This document shows, piece by piece, positions 46,583-58,276 of a stretch of DNA of 64,000 nucleotides; positions within the stretch are counted from its first letter, which is position 1, and the number at the start of each line of letters is the position of its first letter. This DNA comes from Serpula lacrymans var. lacrymans S7.9. Lineage: Eukaryota > Basidiomycota > Agaricomycetes > Boletales > Serpulaceae. The stretch lies in the NCBI RefSeq assembly GCF_000218685.1, contig NW_006763298.1:1894869-1958868 (forward strand). Direction: 5' to 3'. The translations under genes and the position numbers were made by a program. The notes under the pieces are model-generated. The model was not told the origin of the DNA and ran no database searches. It worked only from the letters and a program-made list of their open reading frames with translations.

Positions 46583-48243
46583 AGCTTAATTCGTAAGGCC
46601 TGGGCAGCGGCGAAAGGGGAGGTTGGACAGGAACAGTGGAAGCACCTAAGGAAATTCTTGTCTCGGAAATGACTGGCAATTTATACTTTGCATACGACCA
46701 TTTCTGACCCGCCACCTCGGGCAGAAACAAGTGCATATGGAAAGATCCCAGTTAATTAGTTAGCCCGAGATAATAGAAATAGAGTGCCGTGGGCTTTCAG
46801 AAACAGAGAGATGTACGGGACCAGAGAACGCAGTTTATCGGCAGATCCGCATGGTCGGTCTGTCGCGCTTGAGAACTTGTGAAGACGCGCCAGGAAAAGC
46901 ACACGATGAACTATGAAAGGGTTCAGTTGAGCGTCAGTCCAGTGGCGAGAACAGCACGCTGCATGGATAATTAAGGAGGACGCCATATGACCGAATTGAT
47001 GTGACCCTCGTTTTCATGACACGAGGTACCTCGAGGAACAACTAGCGCGCAATACATAGATGGGTCCCGCGAAGGTGCTACCGAGCTCATGAGAAGGGGG
47101 TGGGAGGCTAGTGTAGGAGGGTATATGTAAAGCTAAAGCGCACAGGCAAGTCGGACCAAAGGACCAAAGCAGGACATACAGATATATCACCGATAAAAAG
47201 ACTCCCTTTTGGGAGCCTCTACTGCTTTAGAAGCATACGAGACCTCTCATTCTCTCATGATCGAGACTGAAGATGGAGAATCGAGGGTCTTGGGCGATAA
47301 GATGCAAATAGCCAAACATTCATAGGTGCACCGTGCGGTCGAATCTGGTCGAATCAAGGCAGCGAAAGGAGCACATCGGACGCAAATTGTTGTATCAGCC
47401 AGATAAGCAACGGCCAGGTGGACACGAAATTCTCATCCATGCAAATGAGTTCTGCCGATGGTTTCCGCAGCACCGAGACGATGCGGCGAGCACGCTATTC
47501 CATGAGGGTGTGAAAGATTGGGATTATCTGATCATTTCACCATTCGTACCACCACGAATAATCATTTCTATGGCCTTTTGTCAGACTCGAACGCGATCGA
47601 TCATTCGTACTCGTACCATTTGTGTGCTCCGGTGCCTTGGAGCTGGAGAACGACATATGGACCTTAAAAACACCGCTACCAATAGTCTATGTTAGTAAAG
47701 CATAATCTGAGAGAAAAGCGGACAGAGAACCTATATCAATCCGTTCAGCCACCAAACTTTCACAACACGCGAGAAAACATGATCAGGTGCCACAATCCGT
47801 TATGATACTTTTGCGGCATTCACGGTATTCACACAAGGACTGCCAGCGTTCAACGTTCAAGTACTACAGCAGTATGAAAACATCTCTCGCGTCCCATCTC
47901 GTCCCATTCGCTCGTATTATGTCGTTTCCCATGAAACAAACCCATATATTGACCAGTGAATCACAAGCCTGTACAAGTGGTGAGGTAGGATGTCTAACAT
48001 GAAAGGATTCGGTCTGGTATGGAGTGATGCAATGCATGAAGAACTGGGGTATACCCTCTTTGATCGTGATGCATCCCTTGGGCCGAGAAACACAGAACCC
48101 ATGGTATCTATAGCCTTTAAGATGACGCACTGGAGAAGTAACTATGATACAGCATCCTGAGAGAACAAGACTCCTATTTTGTTTTCTCGTTCCACCTAGA
48201 GGCATATTAAGTTCGTTAGGGAAGTTAACCAAAATAAGGATAC
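46583..48243. other. Gene-free stretch upstream of chitinase
   Basis: 1.66 kb with no convincing coding sequence. Frames such as 47333-47695 lack family features and typical codon structure. It probably includes the chitinase promoter and the 3' flank of the carrier gene. Confidence 0.4.
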
Positions 48244-49613
48244 TCACAGATCCAAAAACAATTTCCAGAGAATGGAAAACATTAAGCCTTGTAAACCGTT
48301 GGCGAGGATTCTGGTCTTCAGTCCGCGGCCAAAAAGCCCCTTTATACCGTCCACAGCAACAACCGCACGGGCAGCGTCTGCGTAACCAATACGCGTCTCG
48401 TTGACTTGGCGATACGTCTTAATGACGCGTAGAGAATTAGAGACTGTATCAGATATAGCAGAGGCGCAAAACCCGATGAATGCTTGACGTGCGAGTTTTT
48501 GGAAGATGTTGTCGGGAGATGGGAGGTTCGCATCAAGATAGTTGTAGGTCCCAAACCACTGATATAAAGGTGTAAGTTTGCAACTCGCCTAAATGATCAA
48601 GATTGCGCACCGGATAGTGGCCAACGAAAGTGGCAGCAGCAGTAGCTAATGCACCATACCACAGTGAACCAATGCCGTATTTTTTAACCTATCAAATATG
48701 AGTCTCACATTCAAATCCATCGACAACTGAGACTTACACGAGCTCGAAGGATAACCATTCCGGCCTTGCCTTGGGTTTGCATCGTCGTCTTGACGGTGTC
48801 CACGGGAGTCAATATCATCCTAAAGCAAGCAGCTGCGACTGAGGCGAAAACGGTCTTGAGGAGCGATGGCAGCTTGTTCATGTAAGTATTGGACTGGAGT
48901 AGAGCAAGAATGCCAGCGTTAGCGGCAGTGTCGCCAAACCGTGATACGGGGCCTTGTACTAGGGCGGCGATAAGACCTTGGTAGTATCGTGTCCAGCCTC
49001 CATCATGGTACAATGTCTTGATGGCCCCAGTGGTGGTGGCACCGAATCGGTATTGATAGTTCATAACTGTCCGTAGAGGCTACAAGGGATGAACAAAGCT
49101 ATCTGAGGCCCTTGCTAATCGACATACCATGAGTGTCAAAACCTGAAGCACCATGGCTAGTGATCGTAAATGTTAGGCTAGTGAGGCAAGCGCAGAACAG
49201 AAGCAAGATACCTGCAGCACCACTAAGTCCTCCTCCAAGTGCACTCTTCAGCGCCTTTCCAAGGTCAAACTAAAGCAATAGATAAGACCAAAACCCAGTT
49301 CATGATACACACAGCGACTTACTTCGACATCGTCCGAGTCCAAGATTCCCTTGACCATGACACCTACGAGAACGAGCGCCAATGCGCCGGTCACGACCCA
49401 AAACGCGACAATCCGGAAATGCCTCTTCCGCTCCTGTTCCACATCACGCCCGACATCCACGACAATGGTATTTTCTTCGTCAGGACTTTCACTCCTACCG
49501 ACGTCGATCTCTACGGGAACGTCGCGATAACTAGGTGGCTTTTGTGTAGCCAACAAGGGCTGCTCTTCGTCGGCGCTGGGGCTGGTTAAACCTATGGCCG
49601 TACGCTCAGACAT
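48244..49613 (-). CDS. Mitochondrial-carrier-like membrane protein
   Basis: Solute-carrier-type protein. The N-terminal ~75 residues are hydrophilic and acidic (start MSERTAIGLTSPSADEEQPL), followed by one strong transmembrane helix (VAFWVVTGALALVLVGVMVK). The carrier-like part then includes LGKALKSALGGGLSGAA, PLRTVMNYQYRFG, GGWTRYYQGLIAALVQGPVS, MILTPVDTVKTTMQTQGKAG (the PxDxxK signature), YGIGSLWYGALATAAATFVG and GIKGLFGRGLKTRILANGLQ. The first repeat signature is degenerate (LMPLRT). Several introns. The N-terminal extension with its own helix is unusual for a standard inner-membrane carrier. Transported solute unknown. Confidence 0.8.
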
Positions 49614-50321
49614 GACTATGCGACCAGAAAAGGTTGGAAGAGAAAGGAAAGGGAAATATCTGGGAGGGAATTCGCTTTACATGGTCGTGGCTTAGATTTG
49701 GCTTACCAACTTGAAGGCGCTAGGGCTGTTTATAGCAAACGTGCCGGAGAACCGAATTACTGAATTACTAAAATCATGCATCCCAATCGGGTCCGTGCGT
49801 GCAGAAAGATTACTTACCATCCCATTGACAATGTTGATCAGAACCAGTACTATTATCTGCAGTATGACGAAAGCCAGCTAGAGTACAAGAATAACAATTT
49901 CTATCCCGTTTCTTCGATACTCTGTGAAGCAGGCGAGGTAAAAAAGCTGTGTCTCTGTAGGGATTCATGCAAATATACGTGATCATCCCCATGACATGCA
50001 CTGACATTGCGCGGAATGGATCTGGTGATGCTAATTTCAAGGAACTAAAGGAAGATGGTCGTTCTTATAAGAGGAAAAAAACCTGGTAAATATAGCAACA
50101 ACATAGATATGATATTGAATAACTCAACAAATAATGAGACAATTCTGATGACCACAATGAGGCCAATGTCACGACTTGTATGGATACATAGTGCCCATGG
50201 CTAGAAAATAGAGATCTCTCTAGGTGGCAGTAGAAAGTAATATTGATACATTTGGATCCTAAATTTGATCAGCGCAGGCAGCGTCAGTCAGACTAAAACA
50301 CACCATATCTTCTTATATCTA
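49614..50321. other. Intergenic region, carrier / DPH3
   Basis: About 0.7 kb upstream of the carrier gene and downstream of DPH3. No gene recognised. Confidence 0.4.
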
Positions 50322-50722
50322 TCACAAAGGCACAGTCTTCTCGTTGACGACGTCATCGGTGATGTTAAGCTTATCCAAAGCATCCTCAAACTGATCGAGA
50401 TCGCTCGAATCGTCGTCATCCTTTTCCTCTTCTTCGTCCTCCAACGATTCTTCATCGTCGTCTGGAGGTTCATCCTCAAAGTCAAGCTATGCGGGAAATC
50501 GTCAGAACTGTAAGAAGAACATCGAGAGGCAGACTATACCGGATCATATACGACTCTGATTATAAGACTACAGCTTGGACATGTTGCAACGTCCTCGTAA
50601 TTTGCGAGTTGTGACCGAGAGATCTCGAAGCGATCACCACAAGGGCAAGGATAGTGGTACACGCCCTTTTCTTCGTCCCAAGCCATATCCTCGATTTCTA
50701 TCTCGTCGTAGTACGCACCCAT
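50322..50722 (-). CDS. DPH3: DPH3/KTI11 (CSL zinc-finger protein)
   Basis: Electron donor for diphthamide synthesis on elongation factor 2 and partner of the Elongator pathway that modifies tRNA wobble uridines. Two exons in coding order, 50722-50540 and 50486-50322, give 115 aa. The N-terminus has [15 protein letters not shown] and the zinc/iron ligands [11 protein letters not shown] and [12 protein letters not shown], i.e. CxC and CxxC. A 50-residue Asp/Glu-rich tail follows the fold, as in many fungal members. The start at 50722 is chosen over 50770 because family members begin just before the YYDE motif. It is divergent from MTO1 across 180 bp. Confidence 0.93.
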
Positions 50723-50902
50723 CCCTCCCTTCGTGTGAATACAACACTCCTGGTTGATGATAAGGAACAAAAAATGAACAAGTCATCGCTGCAATGCTCC
50801 GATCCGTTACAGAAGCCACGTGGATGTGGCAAGATATTCCGACTCCCGATTCCGACAGGCTCGAAACTGACCACTTGAACCGCGAACCCATTTCGCAAAT
50901 CT

Positions 50903-53852
50903 ATGTTTTTAGTGTCTCGTGCACAGAACGCTTCAAGAGTTTCTCGGTTACTTCAAAGACACTTGAGAAGTAGGGGCATTGGTGATCTGAGCCATGGCAA
51001 GCATCATTACGATGGTGCGATTGCTTTCTTGTATACTCTAGCCAGTTCAATTTCACTTATCACACACAATTGGCGTGTTCAATCTATAGTCTGTGTTATA
51101 GGAGGAGGTCATGCCGGCTGCGAAGCTGCTACTGGGGCTGCAAGGACAGGAGCAAGGACGCTTTTGCTTACCCAAAGGACTGACACTATAGGAGAGCTCT
51201 CATGCAACCCATCTATTGGAGGAGTAGGAAAAGGCACCCTGGTCCGTGAAGTTGATGCCCTAGACGGTGTAATTGGGCGCGTAGCAGGTGTGTAGCCACT
51301 AAATTCTTGCACGCATCCTTCATTTTACATACATATATAGACAGGGCGGGAATACAGTTCCGGATGCTAAACTCCTCAAAGGGCGCTGCCGTTTGGGTTT
51401 GTCTCTATCACGCTTATTTGAATACTAGCTGAATCACAAGTTGCATTGATAGGGTCCTAGAGCACAGATTGACCGCAAGCTTTACAAAAAGCATATGCAA
51501 CAGATAATATTTAATTACCCGAACTTGGTCATACAAGCTGCAAGTGTTTTCGATCTTGTATTCAACCATGGAGTATCAGACACATGCAAACAAGAAAAAC
51601 CACTCCTATGGGGTTCTATCGAAGGAGTCAGGCTCGGTATGACATTCCATCGACTTCGTTATGTTCCCCTAGGTCTGACTTGTATATATCAGAAAACGGG
51701 GACGTTATCAAGTGTTCCACGGTCGTAGTTTGTACGGGAACATTTCTTTCGGGGGAGATCCATATTGGTATAAATTTAGTGCTCTCCACCCGAAATCACC
51801 ATTGAAACATAATCACAGGTATGAAAAGATTCCCAGCTGGTAGGATGCATGAGGCTCCCTCTGTGGGACTTTCGGCGTCGTTACGTACCGCAGGATTTAA
51901 GCTTGGTCGACTCCAAACAGGCACTCCTGCTAGGCTCGATAAGAACACGATTGATTTTTCTAACTTGGTTCCGCAAGAAGGCGATCCTTTGCCGTATCCC
52001 TTTAGTTATTTGAATCGTACAGTAGATAACGCCGTAAGTGGTTGATTCGCTAATCTTTCGTTGTCCTTATGCCTAATGGGCGCTTTTTCCAGGATAATCA
52101 AGTTCAATGCTATCAGACTGCGACTACGCCTGCCACTCATCAACTAATAAAGGATAACATGCACCTCAGTGTCCATATTCAAGAGACAAAGAAGGGTAAA
52201 GCCCATTTACTCTTCTTGCAAGCTACTGTCTTTCTGATAATTCAGTAGGCCCACGGTATTGCCCATCGCTTGAAGCAAAGATCACGCGGTTTGGGCACAA
52301 GAATAGCCACACTATCTGGTTAGAGCCGGAAGGCTATGATTCAGGTTAGCAGGCATCCTGTATTCACTCCCGTCTGGATATCAACCGGGGATTAGAGGTT
52401 ATCTATCCAAACGGATTGTCATGCAGTATCCCAGAAGAGATTCAAGAGCCCATGATGCGTACAATTCCTGGCCTCGAGAACGTGAAGATGGTCAAACCCG
52501 CATACGGAGTTGAATATGACCATATTGACCCACGAGAATTGGACTGTGAGCTTATTATAATATTCGGTATATTGGTATACTCATGTGTTGAGCCCACTCG
52601 CAGCAACTCTTCAAACAAAACGAATACAGGTGATGCTAGAGTAGTTTTTTTCTTTTCTAGTTGCTAACGCTGGTGTCGAGACAGGGCCTCTTCCTTGCTG
52701 GTCAAATTAACGGTACACAGCCCATCAGCTAATTTCAAGTTAAGTGTTAATTATATATGCAGGAACTACTGGATACGAGGAAGCTGCGGCGCAAGGGTGT
52801 GTGGCAGGCATTAACGCTGGACTCGCAGCCATGAATCGCCCACCGCTCGTCATTACCCGAGCCGACGGCTTCGTAGGAGTAATGATAGATGATCTTGTCG
52901 TTAAGGGTGCAGAGGAACCTTGTAAGTGGGCTTTGCACACGTTCTGGATTGTACTCCTGATAGTATGGTAGATCGCATGTTCACTTCACGATCGGAGTAT
53001 CGAATGAGTATCCGGAGCGACAACGCCGATATGCGACTTACGGAAACTGGTATGTGATAATTTCTGATACTCTACCGTACTGGCACTGATGTCGTTCAGG
53101 TCGAAACGCTGGTATCGTGTCAGATGAACGATGGTCATCCTTCGAAAGTGTCCGGAAAGAGATTGAAAGGGGAACTAAGCTCCTCCAGTCGTTATCTATG
53201 AGTCCACAGGTACGCACAAACCTTGAAAGTAGTGCGACATATATTAAACATTTAATGGAAGGGATGGGGGACACATGGATTCGAAGTAAGGCGTGATGGA
53301 GTAGCACGAAGGTGGGTAGTCGCATCGCCTTTATTTTGCTTCATTAACAAGGTCATTATCAGTGCATATGACATGCTGAGATATCCTCATATAACAATCA
53401 ACGACCTCACTACGGTGTTGCCAGAGCTGTCTGACTTAGATCCCTACATTCTTGCCAGAATCAGTGTGGACGGTAATTCATCAATATATACCCTATATCT
53501 TCCTTTGGGTTTTCTCATTCATAGTCATAGGTACATACTCTGCCCATCTTCGCCGACAAGAAGGCGACCTTAAGGCGTTCATGCAGGACGAGAAATTGGC
53601 TCTTGACCCTCATATGGATTACAACGAAGTGAGGGGTCTGAGCTCGGAAGTTCGCGAACGACTCTTTGCAGTGCGTCCTACAACCATTGTGAGGATTTTT
53701 GGGCGTCATTTGGTCTATGCAAATTCTCATTTCAACAACAGGGCGCCGCGAAACGTATGGAAGGCATGACGCCTACATCTGCAATATATTTGCTTAAACA
53801 TGCAAAGAGGGTGTGGAGGCACAGCGTCGAAGCATCTATGCCGGCAACATGA
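50903..53852 (+). CDS. MTO1: MTO1/GidA family mitochondrial tRNA-modification enzyme
   Basis: FAD protein that, with the GTPase MSS1, builds carboxymethylaminomethyl-type groups on wobble uridine of mitochondrial tRNAs. Exon 1 starts [20 protein letters not shown], an Arg-rich amphipathic presequence fitting mitochondrial import. Then come the FAD motif [123 protein letters not shown] and a C-terminal [16 protein letters not shown]. More than ten short introns. The stop is at 53850-53852. Exon edges in 51300-51850 were not all resolved. Confidence 0.93.
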
Positions 53853-54468
53853 TCGCATTCACTTTCTTTTGTTTCTTCCTCTGACCCAACTCAGAAATAA
53901 ATCTAGCAGGAGCTGCTCTATTTCAAAGCAGCTTCACTTGGCTCTCCTAGGGTAGCAATAATGGATGACAAGTATTGCAAACAACATTCATACAGTACTG
54001 TCTAACAAAATGTTGGCTTATTATCTTATTCTACGACCGAAGTATGTATGTCCGGCGATCGTGATGTTAACAAAGACTGTAGTGAGGTGCTTAGCAGAGC
54101 AAACGTCGTCTAGTCTTACAAAGTAAACACCTTAATCTTAATATTATGCAGTCCAAACTTTTGAATCGCAAGTTCTCCGCTCAAACAAACAAACCAGCCG
54201 GTGTGACCCAGGACACCCCTGAATACTCTAATAATTCCACTGCATACGTCCAACGGTGATGCAACAAGGTTATTATCATACGCCCAAGCAATGCATATAC
54301 CTCTTTCGAGCAGTAGAACATACCTTCCAATCTCTCAAAGTACTAGGTTTCAAGTAGCTTGCATCATGATGAAGTTTCGCACGGCCGCACTTATGTTATC
54401 TGCATATGATTCGCAAAACGCGGTCCACTCAATATCCGAATTCTATCTCTTGACCTCCATCCACCAAG
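53853..54468. other. Intergenic region, MTO1 / DUF2470 gene
   Basis: About 0.6 kb without a recognised gene. It combines the MTO1 3' flank with the promoter of the next gene. Confidence 0.4.
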
Positions 54469-55309
54469 ATGTCTGATCCCGTAGCAGACAAATCCACTTT
54501 TCTTTCCATGTATATGACCAACCACCCAGACACGCTGGTGGCATATGTCAAACACTTCGGGAAAGTCACTGAACACGTCACCAGCGCCGAAATGAAGGCA
54601 ATCGACTCCAAGGTCACTTCTTTTCTCGCATCTTCTTATATTCACTGGTATTGACATTCGAGCGCTCCATTCTGTCAGAGTATGACGCTCGCCTACAAGA
54701 CCAAGGAGGTCAGCGAGAAGAGAACAGTAAAAGTAGAATTCGATCCTCCACTTGCCGGTTATGAAGAGGTCAAGCCGCGTTTGCTGGGCATGAAAGCTGA
54801 AGCGCAGGAGGGTCTTGGAATGGTAAGGTGTGTGTTACCAGTCTGCGCTAATCTCACCCCACTTTCCAGATTAAAGCTCCTCAACTTGCGAATTTCCAAA
54901 TGCCATGGAGAGGCTCATTCATGTCTGGCCTCTACGTGCTGACCTTCTTCTACCTGACACTCCCTCCCAAGGGTCCTCTAGGCGACCACGTCATTTTTAC
55001 TCCTCCTCGCGCTATCAGCTCTGCAATAGGCTTCGAATTCGCGCCCAAGGTCATTCTAGGAATTTTCGGTGGAATACATCTGCTTGAAGCAGTGTATACG
55101 TATTCTTTGTGTAGAAAATATGTCAAGGGATTCTTCCCAACGGTGAGTACTCGTGTCAGGGGATTACCTCGATAGTCAAACTCAGCGCTCTACCTCTTGA
55201 ACAGGTAGCATACCTGGTCGGCACTTGCATTTTTGGGTTTCCTATGTGGACAGATCTAAGGAAACGTGTTCAAGATGCGCGCATTGAATCTGTAATGAAA
55301 GTGGAATAA
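54469..55309 (+). CDS. DUF2470 domain integral membrane protein
   Basis: Exons 54469-54612, 54679-54822, 54870-55142 and 55205-55309 give 221 aa. The N-terminal part (FLSMYMTNHPDTLVAYVKHF, then the KAIDSKSMTLAYKT segment) fits DUF2470, a fold also found at the C-terminus of heme-utilisation proteins, though the usual His is part of a TNHP motif here. After an ANFQMPWRG turn, the C-terminal half has three or so membrane segments (FMSGLYVLTFFYLTL, VILGIFGGIHLLEAVYTYSL, VAYLVGTCIFGFPMW). Fungal proteins of this layout are widespread but unassigned in function. Confidence 0.85.
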
Positions 55310-55479
55310 ATGCTATACATAGTTGTAGCACATTTATTGGAATCGTCATACATTTCCTCAGTATCTTCGTAGTGTTTTAAGTCGCTGTTCCCACATGGTT
55401 CCAGGGGTCCTTCGAATGGCCTGTGGAATCAGTGCAGCGTACGCAGTGAGCGGCGTCTATCTCAGCCTTTCCATTCATA

Positions 55480-56232
55480 ATGTCGTACTTTCTTCCGCAT
55501 CTACCATCTGGCTGGCATGTTGACGAGGCCATCAAATCGGAAGAAGATAGAGTTGTAGTCATCCGCTTTGGACATGACTGGGATAGCCAGTGCATGACAA
55601 TGGACGAGACCCTCTACTCTGTCGCTGAGAAAGTCCAGAACTTTGCAGTCATTTACCTTGTCGACATCACTGAGGTTCCTGATTTCAATAAGGTGGGTGC
55701 TTATGTGACTGGTGCATCTTTCGCTCGGAACTGCTTTTACTGATATATGGACTCGCGCTCGTTCGTCTTGCAGATGTATGAGTTGTACGATCCTTGCACG
55801 GTTATGTTCTTCTATCGGTATGCAACCTTCAGTCATCATGCTCACCCACAGCTTATCCATTACACTGGTTTGACAGGAATAAGCATATCATGATTGATCT
55901 TGGTACGGGTAATAACAATAAGATGTTCGTACTGTCTTTTGTGCTTCTAGGACCCAGTTCTGATCATCATCCATGTCGGTGCCGTTACTCCCCTCTCTTA
56001 GAAACTGGGCCATGGATAATAAACAAGAGGTTCGTAAGCTACCCCTTCCAGTCTAATTTCTTAGCTGAATATCCCACCAGCTCATTGATATCATCGAGAC
56101 CGTCTACCGTGGAGCCTCTAAAGGGCGCGGTCTTGTGGTTTCCCCCAAAGGTCTGTGTCCCGCATCTAGTCCCATATCGTCGTCAATTTGACCTTTGTAT
56201 CTTCAGATTATTCCACTCGTTACAGATACTAA
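55480..56232 (+). CDS. DIB1: U5 snRNP thioredoxin-like protein DIB1 (TXNL4A/DIM1)
   Basis: Essential component of the U5 snRNP and the spliceosomal tri-snRNP. Exons 55480-55692, 55774-55817, 55877-55924, 56002-56029, 56081-56150 and 56207-56232 give exactly 142 aa, the conserved family length. Motifs are MSYFLPHLPSGWHVDEAIKS, VVVIRFGHDWDSQCMTMDE, VDITEVPDFNKMYELYDPCT, IMIDLGTGNNNKINWAM and a C-terminal SPKDYSTRYRY. Exons as short as 28 nt are used. It follows the DUF2470 gene on the same strand. Confidence 0.96.
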
Positions 56233-56524
56233 TTGTCAGAGGCAATAACATGATAAACGGCGAAATAGTTAAGTAGCATCGATGTGCATTTTTTGACTTG
56301 TTCAGTAAATTCGAGGTTTATTTTCATTTTTCAATCGATAACTTGCTCTATGAGAGATGAGAAGGACCACCGTGGGTCGATAGAAGTTATGAATATGGAA
56401 AACATGTGCAATTCAGGTATACATGAGTGAAGGGCAATAAGCTCAGATAAAGATAAACCACAAAGAGAGTAAATTAAACATGGATGCAAAAATAAAGAAC
56501 GAGCGTATTAATTTTGAGAGTAAT

Positions 56525-57984
56525 CTACGAGAATTTCCACCTGTAAGGAGGGTTAGTCCATGTAATGAAATTAGAGGATGTACTAGGACGAACCTGTTGC
56601 CGCAGTTGACGCATCTAAGAACATTGTGATGAGTTAAAGTTAGCTACAATCCAAAACCCGGAATGGTCATGGTACACTTACGTGACAAAGGTCTGAAAGA
56701 GAGGTAGGCAGATTTGTTGCGTATCAACAAGCTTTCATTCCTTAAGTAACATAAATAACATACCGTCATAGGCTCATCAGCACTGCGTGTTTGTGCTTGA
56801 CGATAGCGGCATTTTCGCTTGAAAATTTTCAGCTAAAGGTGTATGCACTAACCATGCATGGTTGATCCTTACCTGTTTACATCTACCACACTGGAAGGCA
56901 TCGGTTTCAGCTTCCTGTTCTGCAGCACCCAGTGATTTAAAGAAGTTGTCCTCCTTAATTTTGTTATCAGCTGCCTTTCTTTCCTCTGATGCCATTTCCT
57001 AGATAAAAAAGACCAGACATGATCAATCAAGGATCAGTGAAACCAGCGATAAATATACGTACTGCGCTGGACATTTTGCCAAACTTTTCTACTGAGAGAT
57101 CACCGCTGACAATACTTTCCCGCAAACCAGGGTTGTTCTTGTCCTTCAGATTGACGAATAAGCTTCGGATTTTGCTCTTGTATTCTACACTGGGCCCGCT
57201 GAATTGCGCTACCACAGCACTTTCGATAGCGCGTGCTCGACCTAATATTTGTTCGCTGGCTGTGGGAGGTGAAAATCAGCTAAGATGGCAGTCATGACAG
57301 ATATTTGGGTAAGAAGAACTCACGAGCGCCCGAGTCACAAGCCAAAGCATCGTATATCAGCTCCATGCATTTGTCGCGCGTCTTATCGCCTGTTGATGGG
57401 ACTTTGATGCTATCGCCTTTGGCTGTGCGCACTTCACCCTTTGCACTGACTGGCGTGGGAGTGACGGATGTCGTTGAAGGGGTAACAGATACAGATGAAG
57501 CTTTTCGCGCTTTTGCTGCGAGAAATGATTGTGAGTATTGAGGGCGCTTGTTAGAGGCATAGATGTACCGGAATCGCCGTTGGGCGCCTTGCTGGAAGTG
57601 CCACCGTTCTTTGCTCGCTCGACCTCATTTTTCCATTTCTTGACGACCTCCTTCGCTAGGTCTGAAACCTCCTTCGCTGCATGCGAACGCAGTTTGCCCA
57701 CAGCCAACCCCGCCTTGCTCTCCTGCGGTGATTTAACCGGCTTTAGCCCGGCGGGCACAGCAAAAAAACGACGTGAACTGCTTACCCTTAAGATGGCTTC
57801 ATTTACTTGATACTCTTTCTTGAGAATACGTAGAATAGAGCTAATTTCCTAATGATAAGAAAGAGCAGAGATATAAAGTCAGTGAAATTGACGGGAATGA
57901 CAAGGGAAACCGTTATCGTACCTCATTTGTGGATGAATTTTGCAGTTGTTTTACGAGCTTCTTGAGCTCTGCTGTTTCTGACAT
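56525..57984 (-). CDS. DST1: Transcription elongation factor TFIIS
   Basis: Rescues arrested RNA polymerase II by stimulating transcript cleavage. The start MSETAELKKLVKQLQNSSTN at 57984 opens the N-terminal TFIIS domain (ILRILKKEYQVNEAILR, VGKLRSHAAKEVSDLAKEVV, KKWKNEVERAK). A Ser/Thr/Pro linker follows. The central domain has TRDKCMELIYDALACDSGA, YKSKIRSLFVNLKDKNNPGL and RESIVSGDLSVEKF. The C-terminal zinc ribbon is CGRCKQRKCRYRQAQTRSAD, then EPMTTFVTCVNCGNRWKFS: four Cys ligands, with the catalytic acidic pair as Asp-Glu in the hairpin. The stop is at 56525-56527. It is divergent from PLRG1 over about 290 bp. Confidence 0.95.
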
Positions 57985-58276
57985 GGCTAGTCCTACTAAC
58001 TACGTGTACAGGATGTATAAACTGCGAACCGTCTTTTCTGCGTACTTCTCTCCTAAAGATGAGTCTCTAAACCAGCAATGGGACTCTGCTGAGCCGTGCA
58101 ACATGTACGGATGGGACACGATTCGAGCGTGGCACGCTTATCGTCTGCCCTCCCTTTGGTGTAAACAAGCGCAAGCAGCGCGCCCCGCCCATCCTCTTGC
58201 TCGACGACCACAACAGCGACCTTTGCTTGGACCTTGCTCTTGCCACCTTTCTTTCTAACCATTGGCATCTCCAACA

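Noticed and set aside
47333..47695. 120-codon plus-strand frame upstream of the chitinase
   Set aside because: No recognisable motif, and a tail rich in isolated Arg/Thr/Ile runs. Looks like a chance frame.
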